A DNA stretch of 64,000 nucleotides from Rhizobium sp. NFR03 (GCF_900111275.1 NZ_FOGR01000004.1:310001-374000); one strand, 5' to 3'; counted from the first letter of the stretch, positions 54,157 through 63,368 are shown. Notes: generated by a model not told the origin, from the letters alone. Numbers and translations are program-made.

Positions 54157-54170
54157 TGCTACCGGTAGCA
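54157..54170. promoter_or_regulatory. candidate LacI operator for the CUT2 sugar operon
   Basis: TGCTACCGGTAGCA is a perfect 14-bp even palindrome with the central CG found in many LacI operators. It lies 92 bp upstream of the binding-protein start and 106 bp upstream of the regulator start, in the only divergent region of the cluster. Confidence 0.6.
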
Positions 54171-54225
54171 ATGCTGCAATTCATATTGTTTACGGCTAAC
54201 ATGTCAACTCAATAATTCTATTTGG

Positions 54226-54252
54226 ATACGAAATGGAATATTCATTCCGTAT
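54226..54252. promoter_or_regulatory. imperfect palindrome before the LacI gene
   Basis: ATACGAAATGGAATATTCATTCCGTAT shares ATACG/CGTAT arms and inner AATG/CATT symmetry. It ends 23 bp before the regulator start, overlapping the likely promoter. It may be an autoregulatory site or simply A/T-rich promoter DNA. Confidence 0.3.
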
Positions 54253-54275
54253 GATGCGCAGGAGGTGAGGCCGAT

Positions 54276-55268
54276 ATGGCGAAACGGGCAACAGCGGAAG
54301 ATGTAGCAAGAGCAGCCGGCGTCTCGAAGTGGACCGTGATCCGCGCGTTCACACCAGGCGCTTCGATCTCGGAGAAAAGCCGGGTAAAGGTCTTGGGAGC
54401 TGCTGAACAGGTCAACTATCGCCCGAACCTTCTAGCCCGCAGTCTGGCAACGAACTTAACGCACCAGATCGCTATCCTCGTCGACGACTTCAAAAATCCC
54501 CACAAGCTGCCCGTTCTCGAGCTCTTGACAGGCAAGCTTCAATCGGAAGGCATGCTAGCTGTTCTGATCAATATCAACGAACATTTCGACCACGTGCAGG
54601 CTTTGCTGGAAGCGGGTCAGCGGCAGGTCGATGCCGTCATTCTGTTTGGCACGGCGTTCCGTCCGGAAATGCTGGCAGATGACCGCCTGAAGGGTGGCGC
54701 ACCGCTTTATGTTCTCGCCCGAGACAGCCAGATTCCCAACGTCCCAGCGGTAACGTGCAACTCGGCATTGGCAATGCAGGAAATGTGCGAGCACTTTCAT
54801 GCGAAGGGATATCGGCGACCTGCTTTCCTTTCAGGTGCGCGGACAGTCTCGACGGCCTTGGGCCGGCGACGCACTTTCCAAGACTTCTGGGAGGCGCAAG
54901 GCGCGGATCCCGTGCAAGATCTCTTCGCTGCCTCTTATGGTTCAGACGAGGGGTTTGCCGCTGTGAGGCACGCCTTCGAAGCAACCCCACGCAAAGGTTG
55001 GCCAGACCTTCTGATGTGCGAAAACGATGCCTTGGCATTCGGCGCTATCGACTACGTCCGAAGCGTCCTAAACCTTCGTCTACCTCAGGACATTGCGATT
55101 GCCGGCTTTGACAACACGCCGCTCTCGGCGTCCCCAGCCTACGACCTCACGACCTACGAACAGCCGGCAGCCGAGATGGTCGCCGTCATCGTAGAAATGA
55201 TCCTTGGCAGAGTGCCTAGGGAAAGGAGAGCCCTGAAGGGGAAGTTTATCGCTCGTTCAACGGCTTGA
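54276..55268 (+). CDS. LacI-family regulator of the CUT2 sugar operon
   Basis: This 330-residue transcription factor has an N-terminal LacI HTH (residues 5-50, TAEDVARAAGVSKWTVIRAF) and a sugar-binding core. The recognition helix reads SKWTVIRAF rather than the common xxTVSRxL, which predicts an unusual half-site. The hinge YRPNLLARSLATN is canonical. ATG 54276 follows AGGAGG. Its divergent position from the binding protein gene implies that it controls the transporter operon. Confidence 0.9.
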   Translation: MAKRATAEDVARAAGVSKWTVIRAFTPGASISEKSRVKVLGAAEQVNYRPNLLARSLATNLTHQIAILVDDFKNPHKLPVLELLTGKLQSEGMLAVLININEHFDHVQALLEAGQRQVDAVILFGTAFRPEMLADDRLKGGAPLYVLARDSQIPNVPAVTCNSALAMQEMCEHFHAKGYRRPAFLSGARTVSTALGRRRTFQDFWEAQGADPVQDLFAASYGSDEGFAAVRHAFEATPRKGWPDLLMCENDALAFGAIDYVRSVLNLRLPQDIAIAGFDNTPLSASPAYDLTTYEQPAAEMVAVIVEMILGRVPRERRALKGKFIARSTA

Positions 55269-55385
55269 GCAACATGAGGAACGCATCGCCGTCATGTGTT
55301 TTCGCAAGAGAGCACCATGCGCAAATCGCTCGGGAAATTCGATAATCTCCCCATTAACCCTGCCCTGATTCGATCCCACACTTCA

Positions 55386-55532
55386 TCATGCCGCCGCCGA
55401 CTGAAGTCTTGCCACCTTCTCCAACATGCACTCCAGATTGAGGAAGCAGATCAAGCCCTCCGGTTGGGCGATGATGCCGTCGGCGTAGTGCGTGCCCGCG
55501 GAGGCAAAGCGAGGTCCCGTCAAGGTCAAGTG
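55386..55532 (-). pseudogene. CheW-like C-terminal fragment
   Basis: On the minus strand a frame ending at TGA 55386-55388 encodes a segment that reads YADGIIAQPEGLICFLNLE followed by CML. This aligns by eye with the last strand/helix of CheW (pattern: hydrophobic-G-I...D-G-hydrophobic x4-L-D-h-E-x-M-L). Nothing upstream in the same frame continues the domain. I read it as a decayed coupling-protein gene; a chance resemblance is possible because only about 30 residues match. Confidence 0.35.
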
Positions 55533-55540
55533 ACAATCCG

Positions 55541-55756
55541 TTGGCGATGGCGGTCATCCTGATCGACCTCGACGGGTTCAAGCCGGTCAATGATCAACTG
55601 AGCCACGAAGCTGGCGACCAGTTCTTAAAACGTTCGGGGGTCAGTGTTTATCCTCAGGATGGCCAGAACCTGCAAGCGCTCATGCGACATGTCGATGAGG
55701 CTCTCGCCCAGCTCGGTATCGAACTCTGCGATTTCGATTACAGCCTGGCAACTTGA
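55541..55756 (+). pseudogene. GGDEF-domain remnant with internal deletion
   Basis: The 71-codon frame begins ILIDLDGFKPVNDQLSHEAG, the strongly conserved first metal-binding region of GGDEF domains, then passes directly to VSVYPQDGQNLQALMRHVDE, the near-C-terminal region. The 70 or so residues normally between them, including the GGEEF active site, are gone. The protein cannot be a cyclase. No upstream sensory domain is present. Confidence 0.65.
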
Positions 55757-55893
55757 GTGCGGCGACCGAACTCGCCTCACCAATGCGACGGGCTTTCGCA
55801 AGATCACGGCACGGACGATGGATGTTAAGGCCAAGTTCTATATATCTGCCGCATTCGCCACTTCGGCCTTAAGAATGAAAGCTCGAAAACGAG

Positions 55894-57072
55894 ATGCTTC
55901 TGAACGATCTGAACAGCTTCATCGACACCCGTTCGCGCGATCATGAGCCTCAACTTGTCGCCATCCGGCGCGATCTGCACATGCATCCCGAAGTCGGCTT
56001 CGACGTCGAGAGAACGGCAGGTGTGGTGGCGCGGGAACTGTCGCGGCTCGACATCCCGCATGTGACCGGCGTCGGGCGAACCGGTGTGGTCGGTTTCATC
56101 GAAGGGGGCGCGCCGGGTCCAACCCTTCTCATCCGTGCCGACATGGATGCTCTGCCGATCCGGGAGCAGACAGGCTTACCTTTCGCGAGCGTGATCGACG
56201 GCCGGATGCATGCCTGTGGCCACGATCTTCATACGGCGACGCTGATCGGGGTCGGCGCTGTCCTGAAGGAAATCGCGCCGCAGCTTCGTGGAAATATCAA
56301 GCTGATGTTCCAGCCGGCCGAGGAAACGCAGGAGAGCGGTGCCGCGGCGATGATCGCCGATTGTGTCCTCGACGATGTGGACTTCGCGCTTGGCTTCCAC
56401 AATCATCCAGACGAGCCGGTGGGCACGTTCAGCTTCGTGGAAGGCATCGCGAACGGCTCCTCCGATGAGTTCGATATCACGCTTTACGCCGCATCCGGCC
56501 ATGCCGCCCGTCCGCATCTGGCGATCGACCCGGTCGTTGCGACCGCGCAGCTGATCACGCAGATGCAGACCATCGTCTCCCGCGAGATCGACCCCATGCA
56601 GCCGGCCGTTCTGACAATCGGCTCCATCCACGGCGGTCATACCCACAACATCATTCCCGACAGCGTCACCATCATGGGAACCGTGCGCTGCCAGGATCCG
56701 GTATCCCGCGATGTCATCGAGGCCGCCATCCGCCGTATCTGCGCGGGTCTGGAAGCATCGATGCGGGTGCGCTGCGCTATCAACTTCGTGCGCGGGGTCC
56801 CCTCTCTGGTGTCCGACGACCGGCTCCTGAAGGTGACGATGTCGGCAATCCGCGATCATTTCGGCGATGTCGTTCGCGGGCGGGCTTCCAGTCTGGGCGC
56901 GGAAGACTTTGCACTTGTCGGCGCAAGGATACCCGCTTTCCAACTCGGCGTGGGCGCAGCACAGGATGGCCGGAACGATCAGCTTCACAATTCGGACTAC
57001 CAGCCCGACGAAGGCTGCATCGTCAATGGCGTGGTAGCGCTATCGCTGACAGCGGCGAAACTGCTGTCCTGA
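55894..57072 (+). CDS. M20-family amidohydrolase (hippurate hydrolase/N-acyl amino acid deacylase type)
   Basis: This 392-residue metallohydrolase removes an acyl group from an N-acyl amino acid or similar amide. Metal-site motifs are RRDLHMHPEVGF, RADMDALPI, DGRMHACGHDLHTA with the ligand cysteine and histidine, QPAEETQESGAAAM with the catalytic Glu, and a dimerisation domain in the middle (about 190-300). It has no signal peptide. It precedes a dipeptide-type ABC operon, suggesting that the transported compound is an N-acylated or peptide-like substrate hydrolysed after uptake. The ribosome site before ATG 55894 is weak. Confidence 0.9.
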   Translation: MLLNDLNSFIDTRSRDHEPQLVAIRRDLHMHPEVGFDVERTAGVVARELSRLDIPHVTGVGRTGVVGFIEGGAPGPTLLIRADMDALPIREQTGLPFASVIDGRMHACGHDLHTATLIGVGAVLKEIAPQLRGNIKLMFQPAEETQESGAAAMIADCVLDDVDFALGFHNHPDEPVGTFSFVEGIANGSSDEFDITLYAASGHAARPHLAIDPVVATAQLITQMQTIVSREIDPMQPAVLTIGSIHGGHTHNIIPDSVTIMGTVRCQDPVSRDVIEAAIRRICAGLEASMRVRCAINFVRGVPSLVSDDRLLKVTMSAIRDHFGDVVRGRASSLGAEDFALVGARIPAFQLGVGAAQDGRNDQLHNSDYQPDEGCIVNGVVALSLTAAKLLS

Positions 57073-57239
57073 ACGCGCTTCTTCGGTGCGAAACACGGCA
57101 ATCTGCATTTTCTTCTCTTCTAAAGGGCAAGTTTTAGAACGATATTGCGGGATCGTACCGAGAGAAACCTCTAATGACCGTGAGATGCCGGAGCTTTCAG
57201 CTCTCGATCACAAAACGCTTTTGCCAGAACGGATGACCG

Positions 57240-58823
57240 ATGCCGGACCATACGACACCTTCCAGCTTCCTGCAGCCAACGCGTCGCCGTCTCCTACAAA
57301 ATGCTGGACTGTTGTCCGCAACGTTGTCGGCTGGCGGGCTTTTGCTGCCCGGTGCAGCACGTGCCCAGCAGCCCGCGCCGGTCAAGGGCGGGCACCTCGT
57401 TCTCGGTCTCGATACCGCGTCGAGTTCCGACCGTCTCGACCCGGCCTTCTATACGGAGGCCTATATGTACACCGTCGGGTTCCAGCTCTTCAACACGGTG
57501 CTGGAGCTTGGACCTGATGGCAAGCTGATCGGCGCTCTGGCCGAAAGCTGGGAAGCGACTGCGCCGGATGCCAGCACCTGGGTGTTCAAGCTGAAGAAGG
57601 GCATCCAGTTCCACAACGGCAAGGAGCTCGTGGCGCAGGACGTCGTCTACTCGCTCAATCACCACCGCGGCGAAAAGAGCAATTCCGGCGGCAAGGGCCA
57701 GCTTCTGGCCGTGACCGACATCAAGGCGACAGATACGCATGAGGTGACGGTAACGCTGAGCGCCGGCAACGCCGATTTCCCGGCGGCTCTGGTGGATTAT
57801 CACATGGGCATCGGCCCGGATGGCGGCGATTTCGACAAGGGCGTCGGCACCGGCGCTTTCGTTCTCGAAGACTTCCAGCCCGGCGTTCGCGCGCTGACCA
57901 AGCGCAACCCGAACTACTGGGCCTCCGACCGCGCCTATGTCGATTCGGTCGAGACGATCGCGATGAGCGATGCGACGGCGCGCATGGCCGCGCTGCTCAG
58001 CGGGCAGGTGCACATCATCAACCGTGTCGAGCCCCGCGCGTTGAGCCGCCTGAGCGCACGCCCCGGCGTGCAGATCCTGCGCTCGCAAGAGAACACGATG
58101 TTCTGCTTCCCCATGCGGGTGGACACGGCGCCTTACGACAATGTCGATCTCCGGCTCGCGCTTAAATACGCGATCGATCGCGAGGAACTGCAAAAGAGCC
58201 TTCTGGTCGGCACCGGTGCCATTGGCAACGACAACCCGATCGCGTCCTGGAACCCCTATTTCGCCAAGGACATTCCCCAACGCCCTTACGATGCCGACAA
58301 GGCCGCCTTCCACTTCAAGAAGGCCGGTTCGCCCGGTGGCATCCAGCTGAGCGTGTCCGATAACGGCTTTCCGGGTTCGGTCGATGCGGCCCAGCTGTTC
58401 CAGGCCTCGGCGGCGAAGTCCGGTATCACCATCGATGTCGAGCGCGTACCCTCCGACGGTTATTGGGACGAGGTCTGGCTTAAGAAGCCGTTCGTCGCCT
58501 CCAACTGGTCCGTTCGGCCGACGGCCGATGCCATGCTGTCGCTGATCCTCCAGTCCGACGCGCCCTGGAACGAGACGGCATGGAAGGACGAAGCCTTCGA
58601 CAAGCTGCTGGCGGCTGCCCGCGTCGAACTGGATGAGACGAAGCGCAAGCAGATCTACCACGATCTGCAGGTGAAACTGGTCGATGAGGGTGGCGAGCTG
58701 ATCCCCCTCTTCGTCGATAACATCGCAGCCGCCTCCGACAAGATCGGCGGTTACGTGCCGGTCCCCGGCGGTGGCGACCTTAGCGGCTATCGCATTGCCG
58801 AGCGTGTCTGGCTCAACGCCTGA
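57240..58823 (+). CDS. dipeptide/oligopeptide-type ABC transporter substrate-binding protein (family 5)
   Basis: This 527-residue periplasmic protein has a probable twin-arginine signal (TRRRLLQNAGLL, cleavage after ARA near residue 42), then family 5 signatures: KGGHLVLGLDTASSSDRLDP, LAESWEATAPDASTWVFKLK, GIQFHNGKELVAQDVVYSL. Export via Tat would imply folding before export, as seen in some relatives. It begins the ABC operon, followed by two permeases and a double ATPase. Ligand cannot be read from sequence; the adjacent amidohydrolase and methyltransferase hint at an N-acyl or sulfur-methyl amino acid. Confidence 0.92.
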   Translation: MPDHTTPSSFLQPTRRRLLQNAGLLSATLSAGGLLLPGAARAQQPAPVKGGHLVLGLDTASSSDRLDPAFYTEAYMYTVGFQLFNTVLELGPDGKLIGALAESWEATAPDASTWVFKLKKGIQFHNGKELVAQDVVYSLNHHRGEKSNSGGKGQLLAVTDIKATDTHEVTVTLSAGNADFPAALVDYHMGIGPDGGDFDKGVGTGAFVLEDFQPGVRALTKRNPNYWASDRAYVDSVETIAMSDATARMAALLSGQVHIINRVEPRALSRLSARPGVQILRSQENTMFCFPMRVDTAPYDNVDLRLALKYAIDREELQKSLLVGTGAIGNDNPIASWNPYFAKDIPQRPYDADKAAFHFKKAGSPGGIQLSVSDNGFPGSVDAAQLFQASAAKSGITIDVERVPSDGYWDEVWLKKPFVASNWSVRPTADAMLSLILQSDAPWNETAWKDEAFDKLLAAARVELDETKRKQIYHDLQVKLVDEGGELIPLFVDNIAAASDKIGGYVPVPGGGDLSGYRIAERVWLNA

Positions 58824-58845
58824 GCGCAAGCCGATGCCGAGGCGT

Positions 58846-58868
58846 CCACCCGGAGCATGGCCGGGTGG
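58846..58868 (+). terminator. hairpin after the binding-protein gene
   Basis: CCACCCGG (58846-58853) pairs with CCGGGTGG (58861-58868) around AGCATGG. It lies 22 bases after the stop and before the permease genes. Such intra-operon hairpins often stabilise the binding-protein transcript; no U-tract follows. Confidence 0.45.
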
Positions 58869-58999
58869 CGTCACGGTCAAAACGACCATCCCTCATTGCG
58901 TCGCGCACCGGATCGGGTTAGCGGCAATGCCTCAATTCTTGCAACATGGAAACAGGCCCCCCCTCCTTGGCTGACGGAACCGAAACAGACATCAAGGTC

Positions 59000-59986
59000 A
59001 TGTCCGTCCTTGCGGCACCAAAGGCTGCGGGTCTCAGCCTCTGGGCGATGCTCGCAAGGCGGCTTGCGCTCGGTCTTGTGCTGCTCTGGGCGGTATCGCT
59101 CGTCATCTTTGCGGGCACGCAGATCCTGCCCGGGGATGTCGCAAGTGCCATGCTGGGACAGCAGGCAACGCCGGAGGCTGTTGCGAGCATTCGGCAGGAA
59201 CTGGGTCTTGAGCAGCCGGCGGCCGTTCGTTACGTCAAGTGGCTGGGCGGAGCCGTCACGGGGGACTTCGGCCGCAGCTACAGCAACCGGCAGGACATAG
59301 CGAAGAGCATTGCCCCACGGCTCAAGAATACGCTGCTGCTTGCGGCGATGGCGGCCGTGATCGCCGTGCCCCTGTCGATCGGACTCGGCATTCTGTCCGC
59401 TCTTCACGCGGGAAGCTGGATCGATCGCACGATCGGCCTCGTGACGCTCGCCGCCGTTTCCCTTCCGGAGTTCTTCGCGGGCTACCTGTTGATCGCCTAC
59501 TTCTCGGTGACGCATTTCTGGCTGCCGAGCAGCGCAGCCGTTTCGGACAGCATGTCCCTCGGGCAGCGGCTTGTCGTCATGCTTCTCCCCTGCCTGACGC
59601 TGGTTCTTGCCGTGGTCGGCCATATGATGCGGATGACGCGCGTAGCGCTCCTTAACGTCATGGCATCGCCCTACATCGAGACAGCGCTTCTCAAGGGGTT
59701 GCCCCGGTCACGCATTGTCTGGAAGCATGCGCTGCCCAATGCGGTGTCGCCGATCGTCAACGTCGTCGCGCTCAATATTGCCTATCTCGTCGTGGGCGTC
59801 GTCGTGGTCGAGGTGATCTTCGTCTATCCCGGCATGGGGCAGTACCTCGTCGATCATGTCGCCAAGCGCGACGTACCGGTGGTGCAGGCGGCGGGCCTTG
59901 TGTTCGCGGCGATCTACATCGTTCTCAACATCGTTGCGGACATGATTTCCGTCATCGCAAATCCCCGCCTGAGGCATCCGCGATGA
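59000..59986 (+). CDS. dipeptide-type ABC transporter permease (DppB/OppB-like)
   Basis: This 328-residue inner-membrane permease has six segments. Family motifs are LVIFAGTQILPGDVASAMLG after the first helix and the EAA-type loop SPYIETALLKGLPRSRIVWKH. ATG 59000 follows AAGG and gives the standard short cytoplasmic N-terminus; ATG 58946 would add 18 residues without a ribosome site. It overlaps the second permease by 4 bp. Confidence 0.9.
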   Translation: MSVLAAPKAAGLSLWAMLARRLALGLVLLWAVSLVIFAGTQILPGDVASAMLGQQATPEAVASIRQELGLEQPAAVRYVKWLGGAVTGDFGRSYSNRQDIAKSIAPRLKNTLLLAAMAAVIAVPLSIGLGILSALHAGSWIDRTIGLVTLAAVSLPEFFAGYLLIAYFSVTHFWLPSSAAVSDSMSLGQRLVVMLLPCLTLVLAVVGHMMRMTRVALLNVMASPYIETALLKGLPRSRIVWKHALPNAVSPIVNVVALNIAYLVVGVVVVEVIFVYPGMGQYLVDHVAKRDVPVVQAAGLVFAAIYIVLNIVADMISVIANPRLRHPR

Positions 59987-60813
59987 ACCGCCTGCCGCCC
60001 CTGACGCCACTGGCGCTGATCGGTCTTTTCGGCGCTGCGGCCTTCGTCCTGCTCGCAGCCTTCGCGCCGTGGCTCGCGCCGCACCCCGTCTCCGCTGTCG
60101 TGGGCGGCGTCTGGGACCCGCCTTCGGCCGATGCGCTGCTCGGCACCGATAATATCGGACGCGATCTCTTCTCCCGTCTCGTCTGGGGCGCGCGGGTCAC
60201 CTTTACCATCGCCGCGCTGTCGACCGCTCTTGCCTTTCTTCTCGGCATTTTCCTCGGATTTTATGCCGCCGTTCGCGGCGGGTGGATCGATCAGCTTCTT
60301 TCGCGCCTGAACGATCTCATGATGGCGATACCAACGCTGATCTTTGCCCTCGTCGTGCTCGCTGTGCTGCCGAAGACCATGGTGGTGCTGGTTCTCGTCA
60401 TGGCAACGCTCGAGTCAACGCGGGTGTTTCGCGTCAGCCGCGCCATCGCGGCGGATCTCGTCGTGCTGGACTATGTCGAGGTCGCGCTGCTGCGCGGCGA
60501 GAGCTGGCGCTGGGTGATCCTGCGCGAAATCCTTCCCAATGCGCTTTCCCCACTTTTGGCGGAGCTCGGCCTCCGCTTCGCGTTTGCGATCCTGTTCCTG
60601 TCGACGCTGTCGTTCCTCGGTCTCGGTGTCCAGCCGCCGATCGCCGACTGGGGCAGCCTCGTGAAGGAAAACAAGGACGGCCTGCTGTTTGGCGTGTTTG
60701 CCGCGCTCATTCCCGGCGCCGCCATCGCCGTGCTCGTGATCTGCATCAATCTCGTCGTCGACTGGATGCTCCAGAAGACGACCAGCCTGAAGGGGACGCG
60801 CCGCAATGGCTGA
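59983..60813 (+). CDS. dipeptide-type ABC transporter permease (DppC/OppC-like)
   Basis: This 276-residue permease has six membrane segments, the OppC N-terminal motif LLGTDNIGRDLFSRLVWGAR in the first periplasmic loop, and the ATPase-contact loop LDYVEVALLRGESWRWVILR. It overlaps the DppB-like gene in ATGA and the ATPase gene by 8 bp, showing a tightly coupled operon. Confidence 0.92.
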   Translation: MNRLPPLTPLALIGLFGAAAFVLLAAFAPWLAPHPVSAVVGGVWDPPSADALLGTDNIGRDLFSRLVWGARVTFTIAALSTALAFLLGIFLGFYAAVRGGWIDQLLSRLNDLMMAIPTLIFALVVLAVLPKTMVVLVLVMATLESTRVFRVSRAIAADLVVLDYVEVALLRGESWRWVILREILPNALSPLLAELGLRFAFAILFLSTLSFLGLGVQPPIADWGSLVKENKDGLLFGVFAALIPGAAIAVLVICINLVVDWMLQKTTSLKGTRRNG

Positions 60814-62419
60814 ACTCCTGCTGAACGTGACAGACCTTGAAATCAAGGCCGGCGCGGAGACGATCGTCCACACGGTGTCGTTTGCGCTGGAGAAGGGGCG
60901 CGTGCTCGGACTGATCGGTGAGTCCGGCGCGGGCAAGTCCACCATCGGACTGGCATCTCTCGGCCATGTTCGCCAAGGTCTGCGGATCACGGGTGGCCGG
61001 GCCGAACTGAATGGCCGCGATATCCTGAAGCCAATGCAGCGGGATTCTCTCCACCTGCCGGGTGCCTCCGTGACATATGTGGCGCAATCGGCAGCGGCGG
61101 CATTCAACCCCGCGCATCGGCTGATCGATCAGGTCATCGAAGCCACGCTCTGGCACAGGCTCATGCCGCGTGCCGAGGCGGTCGAACGTGCCATCTCGCT
61201 GTTTGCCTTGCTCGGGCTGCCGGACCCGGCCCGGTTCGGTGATCGTTATCCGCATCAGGCTTCCGGCGGGCAGCTGCAACGTGCCATGACCGCCATGGCC
61301 CTTTGCCCGAAACCGGAACTGATCGTCTTCGACGAGCCGACGACGGCGCTCGACGTAACGACCCAGATCGGCGTTCTCGCGGCCATCAAGCATGCGATTT
61401 CCCAGACCGGCACCGCCGCCCTCTACATTTCGCACGACCTCGCCGTCGTTGCGCAGGTTGCCGACGAGATCCTCGTCTTGCGCAATGGCCGGATGGTCGA
61501 GCGCGGGCCTGTCGAGCGGATTTTCCAGGCTCCGCAGGAAAGCTATACGAAGCGCCTTGTGTCCCTTCGCCGGGCGGAGAAGACCGTGCAGGCGGGCGGT
61601 GACGAAACCCTTCTTCGCGTTACAGGCATTACGGCGGGTTACAACAAGGGCGCCTCGGTCCTTCAAGACGTCAGTCTCGACGTCATCCGCGGGGAAACGC
61701 TGGCCGTGGTCGGAGAGTCCGGATCCGGAAAATCAACGCTTGCACGCGTGTTGACGGGGCTGTTGCCCGCTTGGTCCGGCCAGTTGGTGTTCGACGGCAA
61801 AGCGCTCGCCCCGGACCTCGCCGCCCGCGACGCGGACACCCGTCGCAACATCCAGATCGTCAACCAGATTCCCGATCTCGCGCTCAATCCGCGTCAGACG
61901 GTTGATGCGATCCTGTCGCGGCCCCTCGCCTTCTACTTCGGGCTGAAGGGGGCCGCTCTCCGACAGCGCGTGTCACTGTTGCTGGATCAGATCGAACTGC
62001 CGGCGACCCTTGCGGATCGATACCCCGCCGAGCTTTCCGGTGGCCAGAAGCAGCGGATCTGCATCGCCCGCGCGCTGGCGGCCGACCCGAAGCTGATCAT
62101 CTGCGACGAGCCGACATCGGCGCTCGATCCGCTGGTGGCTGACGGTATTCTCGACCTGCTGATGCGCTTGCAAAGGGAGGTGGGAACCTCCTATCTCTTC
62201 ATAACGCACGATCTCGCAATCGTGCGATCCATCGCGGACAGTGTCGTTGTGATGCTGGGTGGCGCGGTCGTGCGCAGCGGTCGGAAGGCCGATGTGCTCG
62301 CACCGCCGTTCGATCCATACACGGAAAGGCTGATCGCATCGGTTCCTGAAATGCGCCTCGGCTGGCTGGACGAGGCCATCGAGGGACGAACGCGATTCCA
62401 GACGCCTGAACCGCAATGA
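60806..62419 (+). CDS. dipeptide-type ABC transporter double ATPase (DppD-DppF fusion)
   Basis: This 537-residue protein carries two nucleotide-binding domains in one chain. The first has Walker A GESGAGKST, signature ASGGQLQRAMTAMAL and Walker B IVFDEPTTALD; the second has GESGSGKST, LSGGQKQRICIARALA and IICDEPTSALD. Both have H-loops (ISHDLAVV and ITHDLAIV). Fused DppDF forms are frequent in alphaproteobacterial importers. It powers the DppBC-like pair upstream. Confidence 0.93.
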   Translation: MAELLLNVTDLEIKAGAETIVHTVSFALEKGRVLGLIGESGAGKSTIGLASLGHVRQGLRITGGRAELNGRDILKPMQRDSLHLPGASVTYVAQSAAAAFNPAHRLIDQVIEATLWHRLMPRAEAVERAISLFALLGLPDPARFGDRYPHQASGGQLQRAMTAMALCPKPELIVFDEPTTALDVTTQIGVLAAIKHAISQTGTAALYISHDLAVVAQVADEILVLRNGRMVERGPVERIFQAPQESYTKRLVSLRRAEKTVQAGGDETLLRVTGITAGYNKGASVLQDVSLDVIRGETLAVVGESGSGKSTLARVLTGLLPAWSGQLVFDGKALAPDLAARDADTRRNIQIVNQIPDLALNPRQTVDAILSRPLAFYFGLKGAALRQRVSLLLDQIELPATLADRYPAELSGGQKQRICIARALAADPKLIICDEPTSALDPLVADGILDLLMRLQREVGTSYLFITHDLAIVRSIADSVVVMLGGAVVRSGRKADVLAPPFDPYTERLIASVPEMRLGWLDEAIEGRTRFQTPEPQ

Positions 62420-62453
62420 GCCCGAACAAAAATGAGAATAAAGGAATGACGGC

Positions 62454-63368
62454 ATGACGAAGCAGGGTCTGGTTCTGGACGGCGGCACGGGCCGCGAACT
62501 CGAGCGCATCGGCGCGCCGTTCCGGCAGCCGGAATGGTCGGCGCTCGCGCTGATGGAAGCGCCGGAATACGTGCGCACGGTCCACGACAACTATATTGCC
62601 GCCGGCGCCGATGTCATCACCACCAACAGCTATGCCGTGGTCCCCTTCCATATCGGGGATGCCCGTTTCGAGGCTGACGGCGCCATGCTGGCTGCCCGCG
62701 CCGGCCGTCTTGCACGCGATGCTGCAGACGCGAGCCGTGATCGCAAGATCCTCGTTGCAGGCTCACTTCCTCCGGTTTTCGGCTCCTACCAGCCGGATCG
62801 CTTTGATCCCGAGCTTGCCGGCCGTTACCTCGACGTGCTGGTGGATGGCATGGCGCCATCGGTGGACCTCTGGCTCGCCGAAACGCAGAGCAGCCTTGCC
62901 GAAGCCCGGGCTGCACATGCGGCGACACAGGCGTCGGGCAAGCCGCTCTGGCTGTCCTTCACGCTCCGCGACGATATCCCCGTTTCCGATATGCCCGAAC
63001 CGCTTCTGCGCTCCAACGAAACCGTGAAGGCTGCAGCGGAACTGGCGGCATCCGTCGGTGCACAGGCAATGCTGTTCAACTGCAGCATGCCCGAGGTCAT
63101 GGAGGCAGCAATCGAGACCGCACGCTCGACCTTCGCAGACCTGGATGTCGATATCCGCGTCGGCGTCTATGCCAATGCTTTTCCTTCGCAACAGGGCGAC
63201 GAGGAGGCCAACGCCACTCTCACCGAGGTCCGTGAAGATCTTGACCCCACGGCCTATGGCGAATGGGCCAAACGTTGGGCAGCATCGGGCGCCAGCATTA
63301 TCGGCGGTTGCTGCGGGATCGGGGCAGATCATATCCACAGACTGGCCAAGGACTATCGCTGCTTTTGA
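62454..63368 (+). CDS. homocysteine S-methyltransferase family protein
   Basis: This 304-residue cytoplasmic enzyme belongs to the zinc/thiol methyltransferase barrel family (MmuM/BhmT/MetH N-domain). The start LVLDGGTGRELERIG, the ITTNSYAVVP stretch, one zinc cysteine in LFNCSMPE and the two-cysteine motif IIGGCCGIG near the C-terminus are all present. It would transfer a methyl group to homocysteine from S-methylmethionine, a betaine or a related donor. It is 34 bp after the double ATPase and has AAGGA before ATG 62454, so it is likely co-transcribed with the importer. Confidence 0.9.
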   Translation: MTKQGLVLDGGTGRELERIGAPFRQPEWSALALMEAPEYVRTVHDNYIAAGADVITTNSYAVVPFHIGDARFEADGAMLAARAGRLARDAADASRDRKILVAGSLPPVFGSYQPDRFDPELAGRYLDVLVDGMAPSVDLWLAETQSSLAEARAAHAATQASGKPLWLSFTLRDDIPVSDMPEPLLRSNETVKAAAELAASVGAQAMLFNCSMPEVMEAAIETARSTFADLDVDIRVGVYANAFPSQQGDEEANATLTEVREDLDPTAYGEWAKRWAASGASIIGGCCGIGADHIHRLAKDYRCF

